Source: Candidatus Neomicrothrix sp. UBA4542
GTDB lineage: Bacteria; Actinomycetota; Acidimicrobiia; Acidimicrobiales; Poriferisodalaceae
Direction: 5' to 3'
Assembly (NCBI GenBank): GCA_002388005.1
Contig: DGLO01000029.1
Span: 3,352 to 17,739, forward strand
DNA length: 14,388 nucleotides
The first letter of the stretch is position 1; the number at the start of each line of letters is the position of its first letter. Shown in pieces: positions 7,417 through 14,388 of the stretch. The position numbers and the translations under genes are program-made. A model generated the notes under the pieces. The model had not been told where the DNA came from. It was given only the letters and a program-made list of their open reading frames with translations, and ran no database searches.

Positions 7417-8130
7417 TTAGGAAAGTAGTTCGGTGCTACGTAGTCGTCGCTCAACGTGAAATTCCCACAACCGATGCACTATCGATGACACTTCGTCGGT
7501 GTGTGGTGCCTGTTGCACTTCTAAGACTTTGGCAAGTGCACCGCCCAGGGTTGCTCGCATCAACTCAAGCGCCGAAGAAGAGATGGGGCGTCCGCGTTGG
7601 TGAGCCGCACACGTCACACCGCCAGTGCCTGGATCAAAAAACTCGAGAGCGCTGGTTTCGCCGCCTATAACGCATTCGTCGAGTGCGGGCGCTACACCTT
7701 CCAGGGCGAGGACTTTCAGCATGAACGCTGGCACCATGAGTGCCGGATCTGCAACGTGAAGTGTTGCCAAACCGCCACAGAGCATCCGGTAAAGCTCGCT
7801 GTTTGGTTGCCGATCCTGAGCGACTTGGTCTACTGCTTCAGCGATTGTTAAGGCTTTGCCGAGACGGTCAAGGTTGTTTCGAATTTCAGGCCAGTGATCT
7901 CGAGTTTCTGCCTGGGTGACAATGTCGAGATCTCCTCTGCCTTTATAGAACTGAAGGTCAAGGTGGCGTAACAGCTCGAGTCGCCCGCCGTAGCGGCTGC
8001 GAGTTTTGCGAACCCCTTTCGCGACCGCTCGAACCTTCCCGTGGTTTTCTGTGATGACCGAGAGAATTCGATCGGCTTCACCAAGTTTGTATGTTCTGAC
8101 GATGACGCCGCTGTCTCGGTAATGCGCCAT
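7417..8130 (-). CDS. recO: DNA repair protein RecO
   Basis: This 237-residue protein acts in the RecF pathway, where RecO with RecR helps RecA load onto SSB-coated single-stranded DNA. The N-terminal OB fold is clear: GVIVRTYKLGEADRIL at 8-23, GKVRAVAKGVRKTRSRYGGRLE at 31-52, and LDIVTQAE at 68-75. A helical C-terminal domain follows, with LALEGVAPALDEC at 141-153. The zinc knuckle that usually follows as C-x-x-C ... C-x-x-C is altered: only C153 and C174 remain, with G156 and H177 in place of the other two. Length is normal. It is the last gene of the phoH-ybeY-corC-era-uppS-recO operon, starting 9 bases after uppS. The start is ATG 8130, with GGCGGAG very close upstream. No clear terminator is seen in the 25 bases to the convergent gene. 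Confidence 0.96.
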   Translation of the reverse strand: MAHYRDSGVIVRTYKLGEADRILSVITENHGKVRAVAKGVRKTRSRYGGRLELLRHLDLQFYKGRGDLDIVTQAETRDHWPEIRNNLDRLGKALTIAEAVDQVAQDRQPNSELYRMLCGGLATLHVADPALMVPAFMLKVLALEGVAPALDECVIGGETSALEFFDPGTGGVTCAAHQRGRPISSSALELMRATLGGALAKVLEVQQAPHTDEVSSIVHRLWEFHVERRLRSTELLS

Positions 8131-8139
8131 CGCTCCGCC

Positions 8140-8859
8140 TTATGAATTGAGGCCGCCGAAACGGCGGTCGCGAGCCTGATATTCGAGGATGGCGTCGTAA
8201 AGGTCGTTGCGCCGGAAGTCAGGCCAGAGGGTTTCGGTAAATAAGAGTTCGCTATAGGCAACCTGCCAGAGAAGAAAATTTGAAAGTCGATGCTCACCAG
8301 AGGATCTGATTAATAGGTCTACGTCAGGCATTGTTGGGTCATAGAGGTATCGCTCAAGTGCGCGTTCATCGATTCGGTCGATTTGCACGCCGTCGTCAAC
8401 CATTGCTTTGACGGCGTCAATAATTTCGGCGCGCCCTCCGTAGTTAAACGCGATGGTCAACGTCATACCGGTGTTGTGTTGGGTGAGGTCAACTGCCTCG
8501 TCCATGCGACGAAGTACGCGTTTGGGTACCCGCCAGTTTTTTCTTCCTACGAATCGGATTCGCACTCCCATTTCGTGCAGTTCCTGTGACCGGCGAACCA
8601 ACAGAGATTCGTTGAAGTTCATGAGGAATTTGACTTCGTCGGGTGGTCGTTTCCAATTTTCGGTAGAGAAAGCGAAAACTGTGAGCCATCCGACGCCAAC
8701 CTCTTGAGCGCCTTCGATGGCGTCGAAGAGAGCTTCTTCGCCTGCGGCGTGACCTTCGGTTCTGGCCATGCCTTGGGCCTGAGCCCAGCGTCCGTTTCCG
8801 TCCATGACACACGCGACGTGTTGAGGAACGCGCGACAGATCAAGAGCAACCGGAATCAC
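8140..8859 (-). CDS. uppS: cis-prenyl diphosphate synthase (isoprenyl transferase, UppS family)
   Basis: This 239-residue enzyme adds isopentenyl diphosphate units in cis to an allylic primer, making the long polyprenyl diphosphate that becomes the lipid carrier of cell-wall synthesis. Family motifs are all present: MDGNGRWA with catalytic D20 (19-26), FAFSTENWKRP (62-72), the FNYGGR loop (138-143), and DLLIRSSGEHRLSNFLLWQ (181-199) followed by YSEL (202-205). Actinobacteria have several paralogues differing in chain length (C50 versus C55), which sequence alone does not settle here. The only usable start is a GTG at 8859. It lies 10 bases after the era stop, with a weak GCGGGG just upstream; the next in-frame ATG is at the active-site aspartate motif and cannot be the start. 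It sits between era and recO in the operon. Confidence 0.97.
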   Translation of the reverse strand: MIPVALDLSRVPQHVACVMDGNGRWAQAQGMARTEGHAAGEEALFDAIEGAQEVGVGWLTVFAFSTENWKRPPDEVKFLMNFNESLLVRRSQELHEMGVRIRFVGRKNWRVPKRVLRRMDEAVDLTQHNTGMTLTIAFNYGGRAEIIDAVKAMVDDGVQIDRIDERALERYLYDPTMPDVDLLIRSSGEHRLSNFLLWQVAYSELLFTETLWPDFRRNDLYDAILEYQARDRRFGGLNS

Positions 8860-8869
8860 ACCCCGCAGG

Positions 8870-9730
8870 TTAATCCGGTTCTTGGAAATCGAGCAGACGG
8901 TCCAGGGACTCTGATTTTCTTTGCCAATCCTTGTCGACCTTTACTCGAAGTTCGAGATGGATGCCTTCGCCTCCATTTGCTAATTGGCTTCGGACGGCTA
9001 TACCTACTTGTTTCAGAACATCACCGTTTCGACCTATGACCATGCCTTTTTGTGATTCGCGTTCGACGAGAATTTCACATCGGATACGAGGCCCGTCCCA
9101 TTCGGTCACTCGAGTCGCGATGCTGTAGGGCAATTCGTCGTGGAATCTGGAAAGCAGCTGCTCCCGCACGAGTTCGGCTATGAACCAGGGTTCTGGCAAG
9201 TCGGTGATTTGATCTGCCGGGAAATAGGCAGGTCCCTCACTGAGGCGGTTCTCTAGGTGTTCGACCAATGCTGGAAGGCCTTCCCCTGTAAGTCCCGACA
9301 CAGGGAAATAGGCCTCGGCGTCGAATAGTGATGCTTCTGCGAGTTGCTGCACCACCATGTCGGGAGAAGCGCGATCGCACTTTGTGAGTACGACAATTGA
9401 TTCTGGGGGCAGATGTTCAGCAATGAATCGGTCGCCTCGACCGATGGATGCGGTGGCGTCGATAACCAGGCAGGCCACATCGACTTCTGTAAGCGCGGAC
9501 TGTGCAGTTTCGTTTAATCGTTCCCCAAGTCGCGTCACCGGTTTGTGGATACCGGGGGTATCCACGAGAACGATTTGGCTGGCTGGCCGATGAAGTACTC
9601 CCATGACTCGCAGGCGGGTGGTCTGCGGTTTGTCTGAAACAATGCTGACTTTGGTTCCAAGCAGTGTGTTGACCAGAGTTGATTTCCCGGCGTTGGGTCG
9701 GCCGACGAGGGTCACAAACCCCGATTTCAT
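8870..9730 (-). CDS. era: GTPase Era
   Basis: This 286-residue GTPase binds the 3' end of 16S rRNA and assists maturation of the small ribosomal subunit. GTPase motifs: G1 GRPNAGKST (10-18), G2 around PQTTR (35-39), G3 DTPG (57-60), G4 TKCD (116-119, T in place of the usual N, which as I recall occurs in actinobacterial Era), and G5 SGL (145-147). The C-terminal KH RNA-binding domain spans about 185-280, with KGMVIGRNG (228-236) containing the GxxG loop at 233-236. Length is normal. Its ATG overlaps the TGA of the CorC-like gene by four bases (ATGA), so it is probably translated by re-initiation. The adjacent ybeY and phoH genes point to a shared rRNA maturation module. Confidence 0.98.
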   Translation of the reverse strand: MKSGFVTLVGRPNAGKSTLVNTLLGTKVSIVSDKPQTTRLRVMGVLHRPASQIVLVDTPGIHKPVTRLGERLNETAQSALTEVDVACLVIDATASIGRGDRFIAEHLPPESIVVLTKCDRASPDMVVQQLAEASLFDAEAYFPVSGLTGEGLPALVEHLENRLSEGPAYFPADQITDLPEPWFIAELVREQLLSRFHDELPYSIATRVTEWDGPRIRCEILVERESQKGMVIGRNGDVLKQVGIAVRSQLANGGEGIHLELRVKVDKDWQRKSESLDRLLDFQEPD

Positions 9731-10965
9731 TCCGGTGCCCTGCGCTGAGCGCCGATGGTGTTGATTCGCCGGTTGTTAATTTCTTTCGCCGTTAGTTCCC
9801 ACCCGTCGTGGACAATGGTTTCACCAACTTCTGGAACATGGCCCAGTAAACCAAACACAAAACCTCCGATGGTGTCCCAGTCACCCTCGCCGGTTGTTAT
9901 ACCGGTGAGTTTCTCGAAGTCATCTACTGGTAGTCGCCCTGAAAGAAGCAACGAGCCGTCGGATTGCTCTTGAACTAGCGACTCCTCACGATCAAACTCA
10001 TCGACGATTTCGCCGATGAGTTCCTCAAGAATGTCTTCCAGGCTTACCAACCCGGCTGTGCCTCCGTATTCGTCGACAACTATTGCGAGATGCGATTTCG
10101 ATGCCTGCATTTCTCGCATGAGTTGGACCACCCTTTTCGATTCAGGCACAAATACCGCTTCTCGGATCAGGGAGCTGATGGTGCACCCCGATGGGTTCTT
10201 CAGGTGGGCGGCTACGAGGTCTTTGGAGAGCACCACCCCCAGAACATCGTCAGCGGTTTCCCCTACAACCGGGAGTCGCGTGAATCCGCTGTCAACAACG
10301 ACGGAAAGCGCTGCAGCAACACTGAGATTGCTTTCAAGGGTCACCATGTCCGGTCGAGGGACCATGACTTCGCGAACAATTGTGTCTCCCAGCTCGATAA
10401 TCGATCCGATGATGTCGGCTTCGTCATTTTCGATAAGACGTGCTTCTGCCGCTGCTTCAGCTAATGCAACAAGTTCATCCTCCACTACCAGGTCGAGAGC
10501 TTCGTCACGGTTTCTTGGTCCGCAACGACGTGCTAATGCCGCTAGCGGACGAGCTATTAGCTGTAGCGGGGTAAGTCGTGTGATGAGTCGAGCAGGTCGC
10601 GCAAGCCATTTCGCCATTTCGTCGTTTGCTTCAATCGCCCAGCGTCGAGGGATTGCTTCACCGAGCAAGAACAATACGAATGCCGCGATGACAGTAACCA
10701 GTAGGGTGCGATCGGTCGCTTGACCTATGAAGATCGCCAAGGCAATCAGTCCTACTTGACAGACCACTCGTAACACAGTGACGGGTGCGAGTAGCACTTC
10801 CCGGTCTGCTATGAGTTCCGATAGTTGAGAATTACCTTCGTTTGCTTCGTCTAGACCTGCGGCTCTCGCACGGCCTAAGCGGACGAATGTGACTTCGATG
10901 AGACGCAGAACAATTAACGCCACCAGCAAGACCACGACGACAAGGGTCGCCACCGCCCCACCCAT
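9727..10965 (-). CDS. CNNM/CorC-HlyC family membrane protein with CBS pair
   Basis: This 412-residue membrane protein is of the CorC/CNNM type, linked to Mg2+ and Co2+ transport or regulation. The N-terminal DUF21/CNNM part (about 1-180) has hydrophobic segments at about 5-27, 60-80 and 86-104, with a further amphipathic membrane segment likely around 125-145. A CBS pair follows: the first near 200-260 (VREVMVPRPDM, LGVVLSKDL), the second near 265-325 (HLAIVVDEYGGTAGLVSLEDILEEL). The C-terminal CorC_HlyC domain is at about 333-405 (LLLSGRLPVDDFEKL, GDWDTIGGFVFGLLGHVPE). Older names call this family hemolysin, but nothing here indicates a toxin. Its ATG shares one base with the ybeY stop (TAATG), and its own stop overlaps era. 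The position between ybeY and era is typical of actinobacteria. Confidence 0.93.
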   Translation of the reverse strand: MGGAVATLVVVVLLVALIVLRLIEVTFVRLGRARAAGLDEANEGNSQLSELIADREVLLAPVTVLRVVCQVGLIALAIFIGQATDRTLLVTVIAAFVLFLLGEAIPRRWAIEANDEMAKWLARPARLITRLTPLQLIARPLAALARRCGPRNRDEALDLVVEDELVALAEAAAEARLIENDEADIIGSIIELGDTIVREVMVPRPDMVTLESNLSVAAALSVVVDSGFTRLPVVGETADDVLGVVLSKDLVAAHLKNPSGCTISSLIREAVFVPESKRVVQLMREMQASKSHLAIVVDEYGGTAGLVSLEDILEELIGEIVDEFDREESLVQEQSDGSLLLSGRLPVDDFEKLTGITTGEGDWDTIGGFVFGLLGHVPEVGETIVHDGWELTAKEINNRRINTIGAQRRAPE

Positions 10966-11507
10966 TATTGGTCTCTTTCACGAAACGTCGCGAGATGGGT
11001 GCGCTCTGATGCCTGCATGAGGTTGCGCTCTTCGTCGTCTGCGTGGTCCATCCCGAGGACGTGAAGTATGCCGTGAACGACCAGTAGGTCGATTTCGTCG
11101 CGGAGGGAACCCGCGTGACCTGGGTAGGAATGGCTGTTCGTTGAGCTGTTGGCGGCCGCGACGGTGGGGCAGATCACGACGTCTCCGAGTAATACTGGGA
11201 TCGGGTCGCCGTTTTGGTGGTTCACGTCATGAGCATCGATTGGAAACGCCAACACATCGGTGGGTTCTTGACGGCCCATGTGTTTGGCGTTGAGTTCTGT
11301 CATGTCTTCGGTTGATACGAACACAACTGTAAGTTCGGCGCCCGCGGGTACTCCTTCGTCGGTGAGAACGTTTAGAGCAAGGTTTCGGTATCGATCTAGG
11401 TCAAGTTGATGACCGCTGTGTTGGTCAGTTACCTGGACTTCTGGAGAGTCGAGTGTGATGCGCGTCTCGCCGACGGGCACCGGTTTCGGTGGCTCAGAAG
11501 AGGTCAC
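10965..11507 (-). CDS. ybeY: Endoribonuclease YbeY (rRNA maturation factor)
   Basis: This 180-residue zinc-dependent endoribonuclease acts in 16S rRNA 3'-end maturation and ribosome quality control. The metal site HGILHVLGMDH is seen with ligands H145, H149 and H155, and the conserved TDVLAFP (83-89) and LGDVVICP (107-114) strands precede it. The N-terminus has about 20 residues of low-conservation sequence rich in proline before the core. The start is a GTG at 11507 that overlaps the phoH TGA (GTGA) and lacks its own ribosome-binding site, so translation probably depends on phoH. The 3' end overlaps the CorC-like start by one base. It sits in a ribosome-biogenesis group with phoH and era. 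Confidence 0.96.
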   Translation of the reverse strand: MTSSEPPKPVPVGETRITLDSPEVQVTDQHSGHQLDLDRYRNLALNVLTDEGVPAGAELTVVFVSTEDMTELNAKHMGRQEPTDVLAFPIDAHDVNHQNGDPIPVLLGDVVICPTVAAANSSTNSHSYPGHAGSLRDEIDLLVVHGILHVLGMDHADDEERNLMQASERTHLATFRERDQ

Positions 11508-12463
11508 GGAGACTGCGCAGCACTGCCGTGTCGTTCGTAAGCGGCCACGATGGCCTGCACGATCCGATGTCGGACGATGTCTCGACCGCCTAGGTTGGCG
11601 AATGCAATATCGTGCACGTCGGTGAGGGTTTTTTGGACATCGAGGAGTCCGCTCTTGCCTCCTGGGACGTCGATTTGTGTGACGTCGCCGGTAACGACCA
11701 CTTGGGATCCGAACCCGATGCGAGTGAGGAACATTTTCATCTGTTCGGGGGTGGTGTTCTGTGCTTCGTCGAGGATGATGAAACTGTCGTTGAGGGTGCG
11801 CCCTCGCATGAACGCTAACGGAGCTACTTCTATGGTGTTTTTCTCGAAGAGCCGTTCGGCGGCTTCAAGGTCAAACATGTCGTACAACGCGTCGTAGAGC
11901 GGACGAAGGTACGGGTCGACTTTTGCCATTAGGTCGCCTGGCAGAAAACCTAACCGTTCTCCAGCTTCGACCGCTGGGCGGGTCAACACGATGCGCCGCA
12001 CTTGCTTAGCCATGAGGGCCTCTACGGCAAGTGCTACCGCGAGCCATGTTTTTCCGGTGCCTGCGGGCCCGATGGCGAAGGTAACGATGTTGCTTCGAAC
12101 CGTTTCCACATACGATTTCTGTCCGGAGCTCTTCGCTCGAATGATCCGACCGTTGGGTGCTTTGAGTACACGGGTCGAGAGAACTTCGCTGGGGCTCTCA
12201 TCTGATTTCACCATGTCGATCATGCGAGTGACTTCTGCTTCCCCGAGACGATGGCCGCCTTCAAGGATTTGAACCAACTCCGAGAAGACTTGACCCACGA
12301 CCGGTGCTTCGGGTCCTTCAACGGTGATCTCGTTGCCGCGCACATGAATGATCGCGGCGTCAAAGTGATTCTCAACAATGCGTAGGTGTTCATCGCGTTG
12401 GCCCAGTACACCCATCATGAGGTGATTCCCAGGGACGTGAATTCTGACTTGGGTGTCGCTCAA
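11504..12463 (-). CDS. phoH: PhoH-family ATPase (PhoH-like protein)
   Basis: This 319-residue P-loop protein of the helicase-related PhoH family has an unclear biochemical role; its constant association with ybeY suggests RNA metabolism. It has an N-terminal region (about 1-90) containing a small nucleic-acid-binding-like alpha/beta unit (HFDAAIIHVRGNEITVEG). The ATPase core follows: Walker A GPAGTGKT (132-139), LTRPAVEAGERLGFLPGD (160-177), Walker B FIILDEAQN (228-236), and the sensor-like VVVTGDVTQID (255-265). Length is normal for the short PhoH type, with no extra PIN or toxin domain. The start is a TTG at 12463, supported by AGGAG five bases upstream; the next in-frame ATG, at residue 16, would cut into the N-terminal domain. 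It is the first gene of the operon to recO, so the operon promoter should lie in the 125-base upstream gap. Confidence 0.96.
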   Translation of the reverse strand: MSDTQVRIHVPGNHLMMGVLGQRDEHLRIVENHFDAAIIHVRGNEITVEGPEAPVVGQVFSELVQILEGGHRLGEAEVTRMIDMVKSDESPSEVLSTRVLKAPNGRIIRAKSSGQKSYVETVRSNIVTFAIGPAGTGKTWLAVALAVEALMAKQVRRIVLTRPAVEAGERLGFLPGDLMAKVDPYLRPLYDALYDMFDLEAAERLFEKNTIEVAPLAFMRGRTLNDSFIILDEAQNTTPEQMKMFLTRIGFGSQVVVTGDVTQIDVPGGKSGLLDVQKTLTDVHDIAFANLGGRDIVRHRIVQAIVAAYERHGSAAQSP

Positions 12464-12468
12464 ATCCG

Positions 12469-12473
12469 CTCCT
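12469..12473 (-). promoter_or_regulatory. Ribosome-binding site fixing the TTG start of phoH
   Basis: The minus strand reads AGGAG here, with five bases to the TTG at 12463. It is a textbook Shine-Dalgarno match and spacing, and it decides for the rare TTG codon. Confidence 0.75.
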
Positions 12474-12524
12474 GCGACTGCGAACGCTTAATGGAGGCTA
12501 GCGCCGTGCGATGTCGTCGCGATG

Positions 12525-12541
12525 CTCGTTTGTTAAACGAG
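12525..12541. promoter_or_regulatory. Perfect palindrome upstream of the phoH operon (operator or weak terminator)
   Basis: CTCGTTT, three bases, then AAACGAG: a perfect 7-base inverted repeat. It lies 62-78 bases upstream of the phoH start and 48 bases past the peptidase stop, in the only intergenic gap of more than 100 bases in the window (12464-12588). It lacks a run of T in either direction, so it is a poor intrinsic terminator. A dimeric repressor's operator for the phoH operon, or a factor-dependent terminator for the peptidase gene, are both possible. I could not find a convincing -35/-10 pair in the same gap. Confidence 0.4.
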
Positions 12542-12588
12542 TCGACTGTATGGCCGATTTACGGTTCGGATAGTTTCCGATTTGAGCA

Positions 12589-14388
12589 TCAACTGGGTCG
12601 CTCGTTGAGGTTTCGACGCAGGAAGTCGACTTGGAGTAGCAGCAAATTTTCTGCGATCTCTTCTTGAGGTGTCATGTGAGTTACACCCGATAGAGGTAGC
12701 ACTTCGTGGGGGCGTCCGGACGCTAGCAACGCTGCTGAAAGCTTGAGTGTGTGGGCCGCGACGACGTTGTCGTCGGCTAGGCCATGTATCAGCATCAGGG
12801 GCCGTTGGAGTTGTGCCGCGTCGGCTAGCAGTGAGGTGCGCCGATAGTTATCCGGTTCTTGTTCGGGGTGCCCTAAGTAGCGTTCGGTGTAGTGGGTGTC
12901 GTAGAGCCGCCAATCAGTCACTGGGGCGCCGGCGATCGCTGCGTGAAATGTGTCGGGGCGACGAATGACGGCAAGCGCAGCTAGGTATCCGCCGAATGAC
13001 CAGCCGCGGATAGCCACCCGGGTGAGATCAACTCTGCCTGGATGAAGTTCGGCAACTGACTGTAAGGCTTCGATTTGAGCTTCGAGGATGGGGCCAGCTA
13101 GATCTCCTCTGATGGCTCTCTCCCAACCGTCGCCTCTGCCTGGGGTCCCTGGCCCGTCGGCGATTACCACACAAAATCCTTGGTCAGCGAACCACTGGGG
13201 CACCAGATATGCGTTTCGGGTCCGTAGGACTCGCTGGGCGTGGGGGCCGCCGTAAGGGTCGAGGAGAACAGGGAGTGGTTGGTCGTTCTCGTTCGACGGG
13301 AACAAAACGGCGGTATGGATACCTTGTCGACCTGTTTGAAGGAACTGCACTGTAGGAGTAACTATCGGCGCCGTTTTCCAAGAATTAATTTCCCATGTGT
13401 TGTTGCCAGCGGTGACCGTGACGTGTGAGGAATTTTCCAGTGAGCTTTGTTCGATGATGGTGACAGAGTTCGATGCGACGGCTTGCACGACACCATTGCC
13501 GTTGGTTAAACGGTCGTGTTGGTCGTCGCGAAAGGCCCACAGATCAATGGTTGTTGGATCGATTGATGCCGTGTACAGGATCTCGGAGTCGTTGACATCT
13601 ATCAGGGACCGTACCCATTGATCGGGTGGTGATATGGGTGCCCCATTGAACACGAGTGAACGAGTTCGGCCGGTTTCTTCGATCGTGAGCCAACCGTCGT
13701 TCCATCTTCTCGGGGTACCGGGAATAATTTCCACCCAGTGAGGGTCGTTGAGATCAAGGACCGTGTGAGTATCGCCACTCGATTCCTCTACCTCGAGCAC
13801 CCTCATTGAGCGTTGATCTCGACTTTGCACTGTGACGGTCAGCGGCCAGCCATCTTCCCATCCGACGTCGACAAGGTACGGGTGGGTTGAACGATCCCAA
13901 ATGACTTCTACCTTGGCAGAACCGTTGAGGTTGACAACCCAAAGCCTGACCTCGGCGTTTGACGTTCCCGCAGCGGGGTAACGGATTGATTGTGGAGGTT
14001 TCGTCGGGTCGTCTGGCGCGGATATATGCCACACGGGTACCTGTGCGACATCTACTTGAGTAACCGCCAAACGGTCGGCACTAGGGTCCCACCAGTGTCC
14101 TCTGCTACGGCGCATTTCCTCAGCGGCCACGAACTCTGCTCGGCCCCAGCTAACGGTCTTCCCGTCACCTTCGAGCAGCATCTGTGCTGGCTCCGATCCA
14201 TCGGCGGGACCCACATACAGACTGTCATCGACAACAAACGAAACGTATCGGCTGTCCCCCGACAAACGGGGGTCAAATCCTGCTCCTGTGCTGATCACCG
14301 AGGTCACTGATCCGCTCTCGACGTCGGCGACGAAGATCTCTCCTGTGAGAGCGAACGTCACCGCAGTGCCTTGACTGTTGAGAGAGTA
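12589..14388 (-). CDS. Dipeptidyl-peptidase-IV-like serine peptidase (S9B type), 5' end outside window
   Basis: 599 codons are visible and the reading frame is open to the right edge, so the N-terminus is cut off (full-length relatives are about 700 residues). Residue numbers here count from the GTG at 14361, which is probably an internal codon. The N-terminal part is a beta-propeller like DPP4, with the double-glutamate motif AEEMRRSRGHWW (E81, E82) that in DPP4 binds the substrate's free amino end. The C-terminal alpha/beta-hydrolase carries the triad: S455 in GWSFGGY, D530 in HGLADDNV and H562 in GVTHMTP, with DPYGGPHAQ (368-376) contributing the oxyanion region. It probably cleaves dipeptides, mostly X-Pro, from peptide N-termini. 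Whether it is secreted cannot be judged without the start. It is in the same direction as phoH but separated by 125 bases, so it is probably not part of that operon. Confidence 0.94.
   Translation of the reverse strand, partial: YSLNSQGTAVTFALTGEIFVADVESGSVTSVISTGAGFDPRLSGDSRYVSFVVDDSLYVGPADGSEPAQMLLEGDGKTVSWGRAEFVAAEEMRRSRGHWWDPSADRLAVTQVDVAQVPVWHISAPDDPTKPPQSIRYPAAGTSNAEVRLWVVNLNGSAKVEVIWDRSTHPYLVDVGWEDGWPLTVTVQSRDQRSMRVLEVEESSGDTHTVLDLNDPHWVEIIPGTPRRWNDGWLTIEETGRTRSLVFNGAPISPPDQWVRSLIDVNDSEILYTASIDPTTIDLWAFRDDQHDRLTNGNGVVQAVASNSVTIIEQSSLENSSHVTVTAGNNTWEINSWKTAPIVTPTVQFLQTGRQGIHTAVLFPSNENDQPLPVLLDPYGGPHAQRVLRTRNAYLVPQWFADQGFCVVIADGPGTPGRGDGWERAIRGDLAGPILEAQIEALQSVAELHPGRVDLTRVAIRGWSFGGYLAALAVIRRPDTFHAAIAGAPVTDWRLYDTHYTERYLGHPEQEPDNYRRTSLLADAAQLQRPLMLIHGLADDNVVAAHTLKLSAALLASGRPHEVLPLSGVTHMTPQEEIAENLLLLQVDFLRRNLNERPS

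Noticed and set aside
9374..9385. Era G4 motif TKCD instead of NKxD as a defect
   Set aside because: The T substitution is, to my knowledge, found in other actinobacterial Era proteins, and the rest of the G domain is intact.
10016..10723. A 235-codon plus-strand open frame inside the corC-like gene
   Set aside because: It is very rich in serine, threonine and arginine with no recognisable domain, and is fully antisense to a clear CNNM/CBS gene. It is a frame shadow.
1..14388. Mobile elements, CRISPR array, phage, defence or biosynthetic cluster
   Set aside because: Looked for transposase or integrase motifs, repeated spacers, long direct or inverted repeats and cluster enzymes on both strands. 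Nearly all DNA is accounted for by housekeeping genes, and none of these was seen.

Overview
The window looks like a piece of a chromosome from an actinobacterium (Actinomycetota), possibly of the Acidimicrobiia type. The reasons are the gene set and order (dnaG, a single-chain glycyl-tRNA synthetase, then phoH-ybeY-corC-era-uppS/recO on one strand), protein sequences that read as actinobacterial (RecO, Era, UppS, YbeY), use of GTG and TTG starts, and moderately high GC judged by eye. It is almost entirely core housekeeping DNA. I see no insertion sequence, phage gene, CRISPR array, toxin-antitoxin pair or defence locus.

Layout, left to right. Positions 23-211 hold two plus-strand tRNA genes: a CAU-anticodon tRNA whose body matches the lysidine-type tRNA-Ile2 rather than tRNA-Met, and tRNA-Asn(GUU). 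From 221 to 6050 four minus-strand genes read right to left: glyS, a seven-Asp-box beta-propeller gene, a pyruvate-phosphate-dikinase-like gene without its ATP-grasp half, and dnaG. The propeller and dikinase genes share an ATGA overlap. From 6131 to 7391 two plus-strand genes (a short-chain dehydrogenase and a small two-helix membrane protein) form an island divergent from glyS. From 7417 to 12463 a compact minus-strand operon runs phoH, ybeY, corC-like, era, uppS, recO, with stop/start overlaps or gaps of about 10 bases throughout. From 12589 to the right edge lies the 3' part of a dipeptidyl-peptidase-IV-like serine peptidase gene whose start is outside the window.

Functionally, the phoH-recO operon groups ribosome/rRNA maturation (PhoH, YbeY, Era), a membrane CBS-domain transporter-like protein (CorC/CNNM), undecaprenyl or longer cis-prenyl diphosphate synthesis for the cell wall (UppS) and recombination repair (RecO). 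dnaG makes replication primers, and glyS with the two tRNAs serves translation. The arrangement dnaG ... glyS ... recO/uppS ... era-corC-ybeY-phoH, all on one strand, resembles what I remember of the Mycobacterium tuberculosis chromosome, so the block is an old actinobacterial neighbourhood with local differences (no dgt beside dnaG, recO and uppS swapped).

I did not find a convincing undescribed system. The most unusual items are the ATP-grasp-less dikinase-like protein translationally coupled to a beta-propeller protein, a RecO whose zinc-knuckle cysteines are half replaced, and a perfect 17-base palindrome in the phoH upstream gap.
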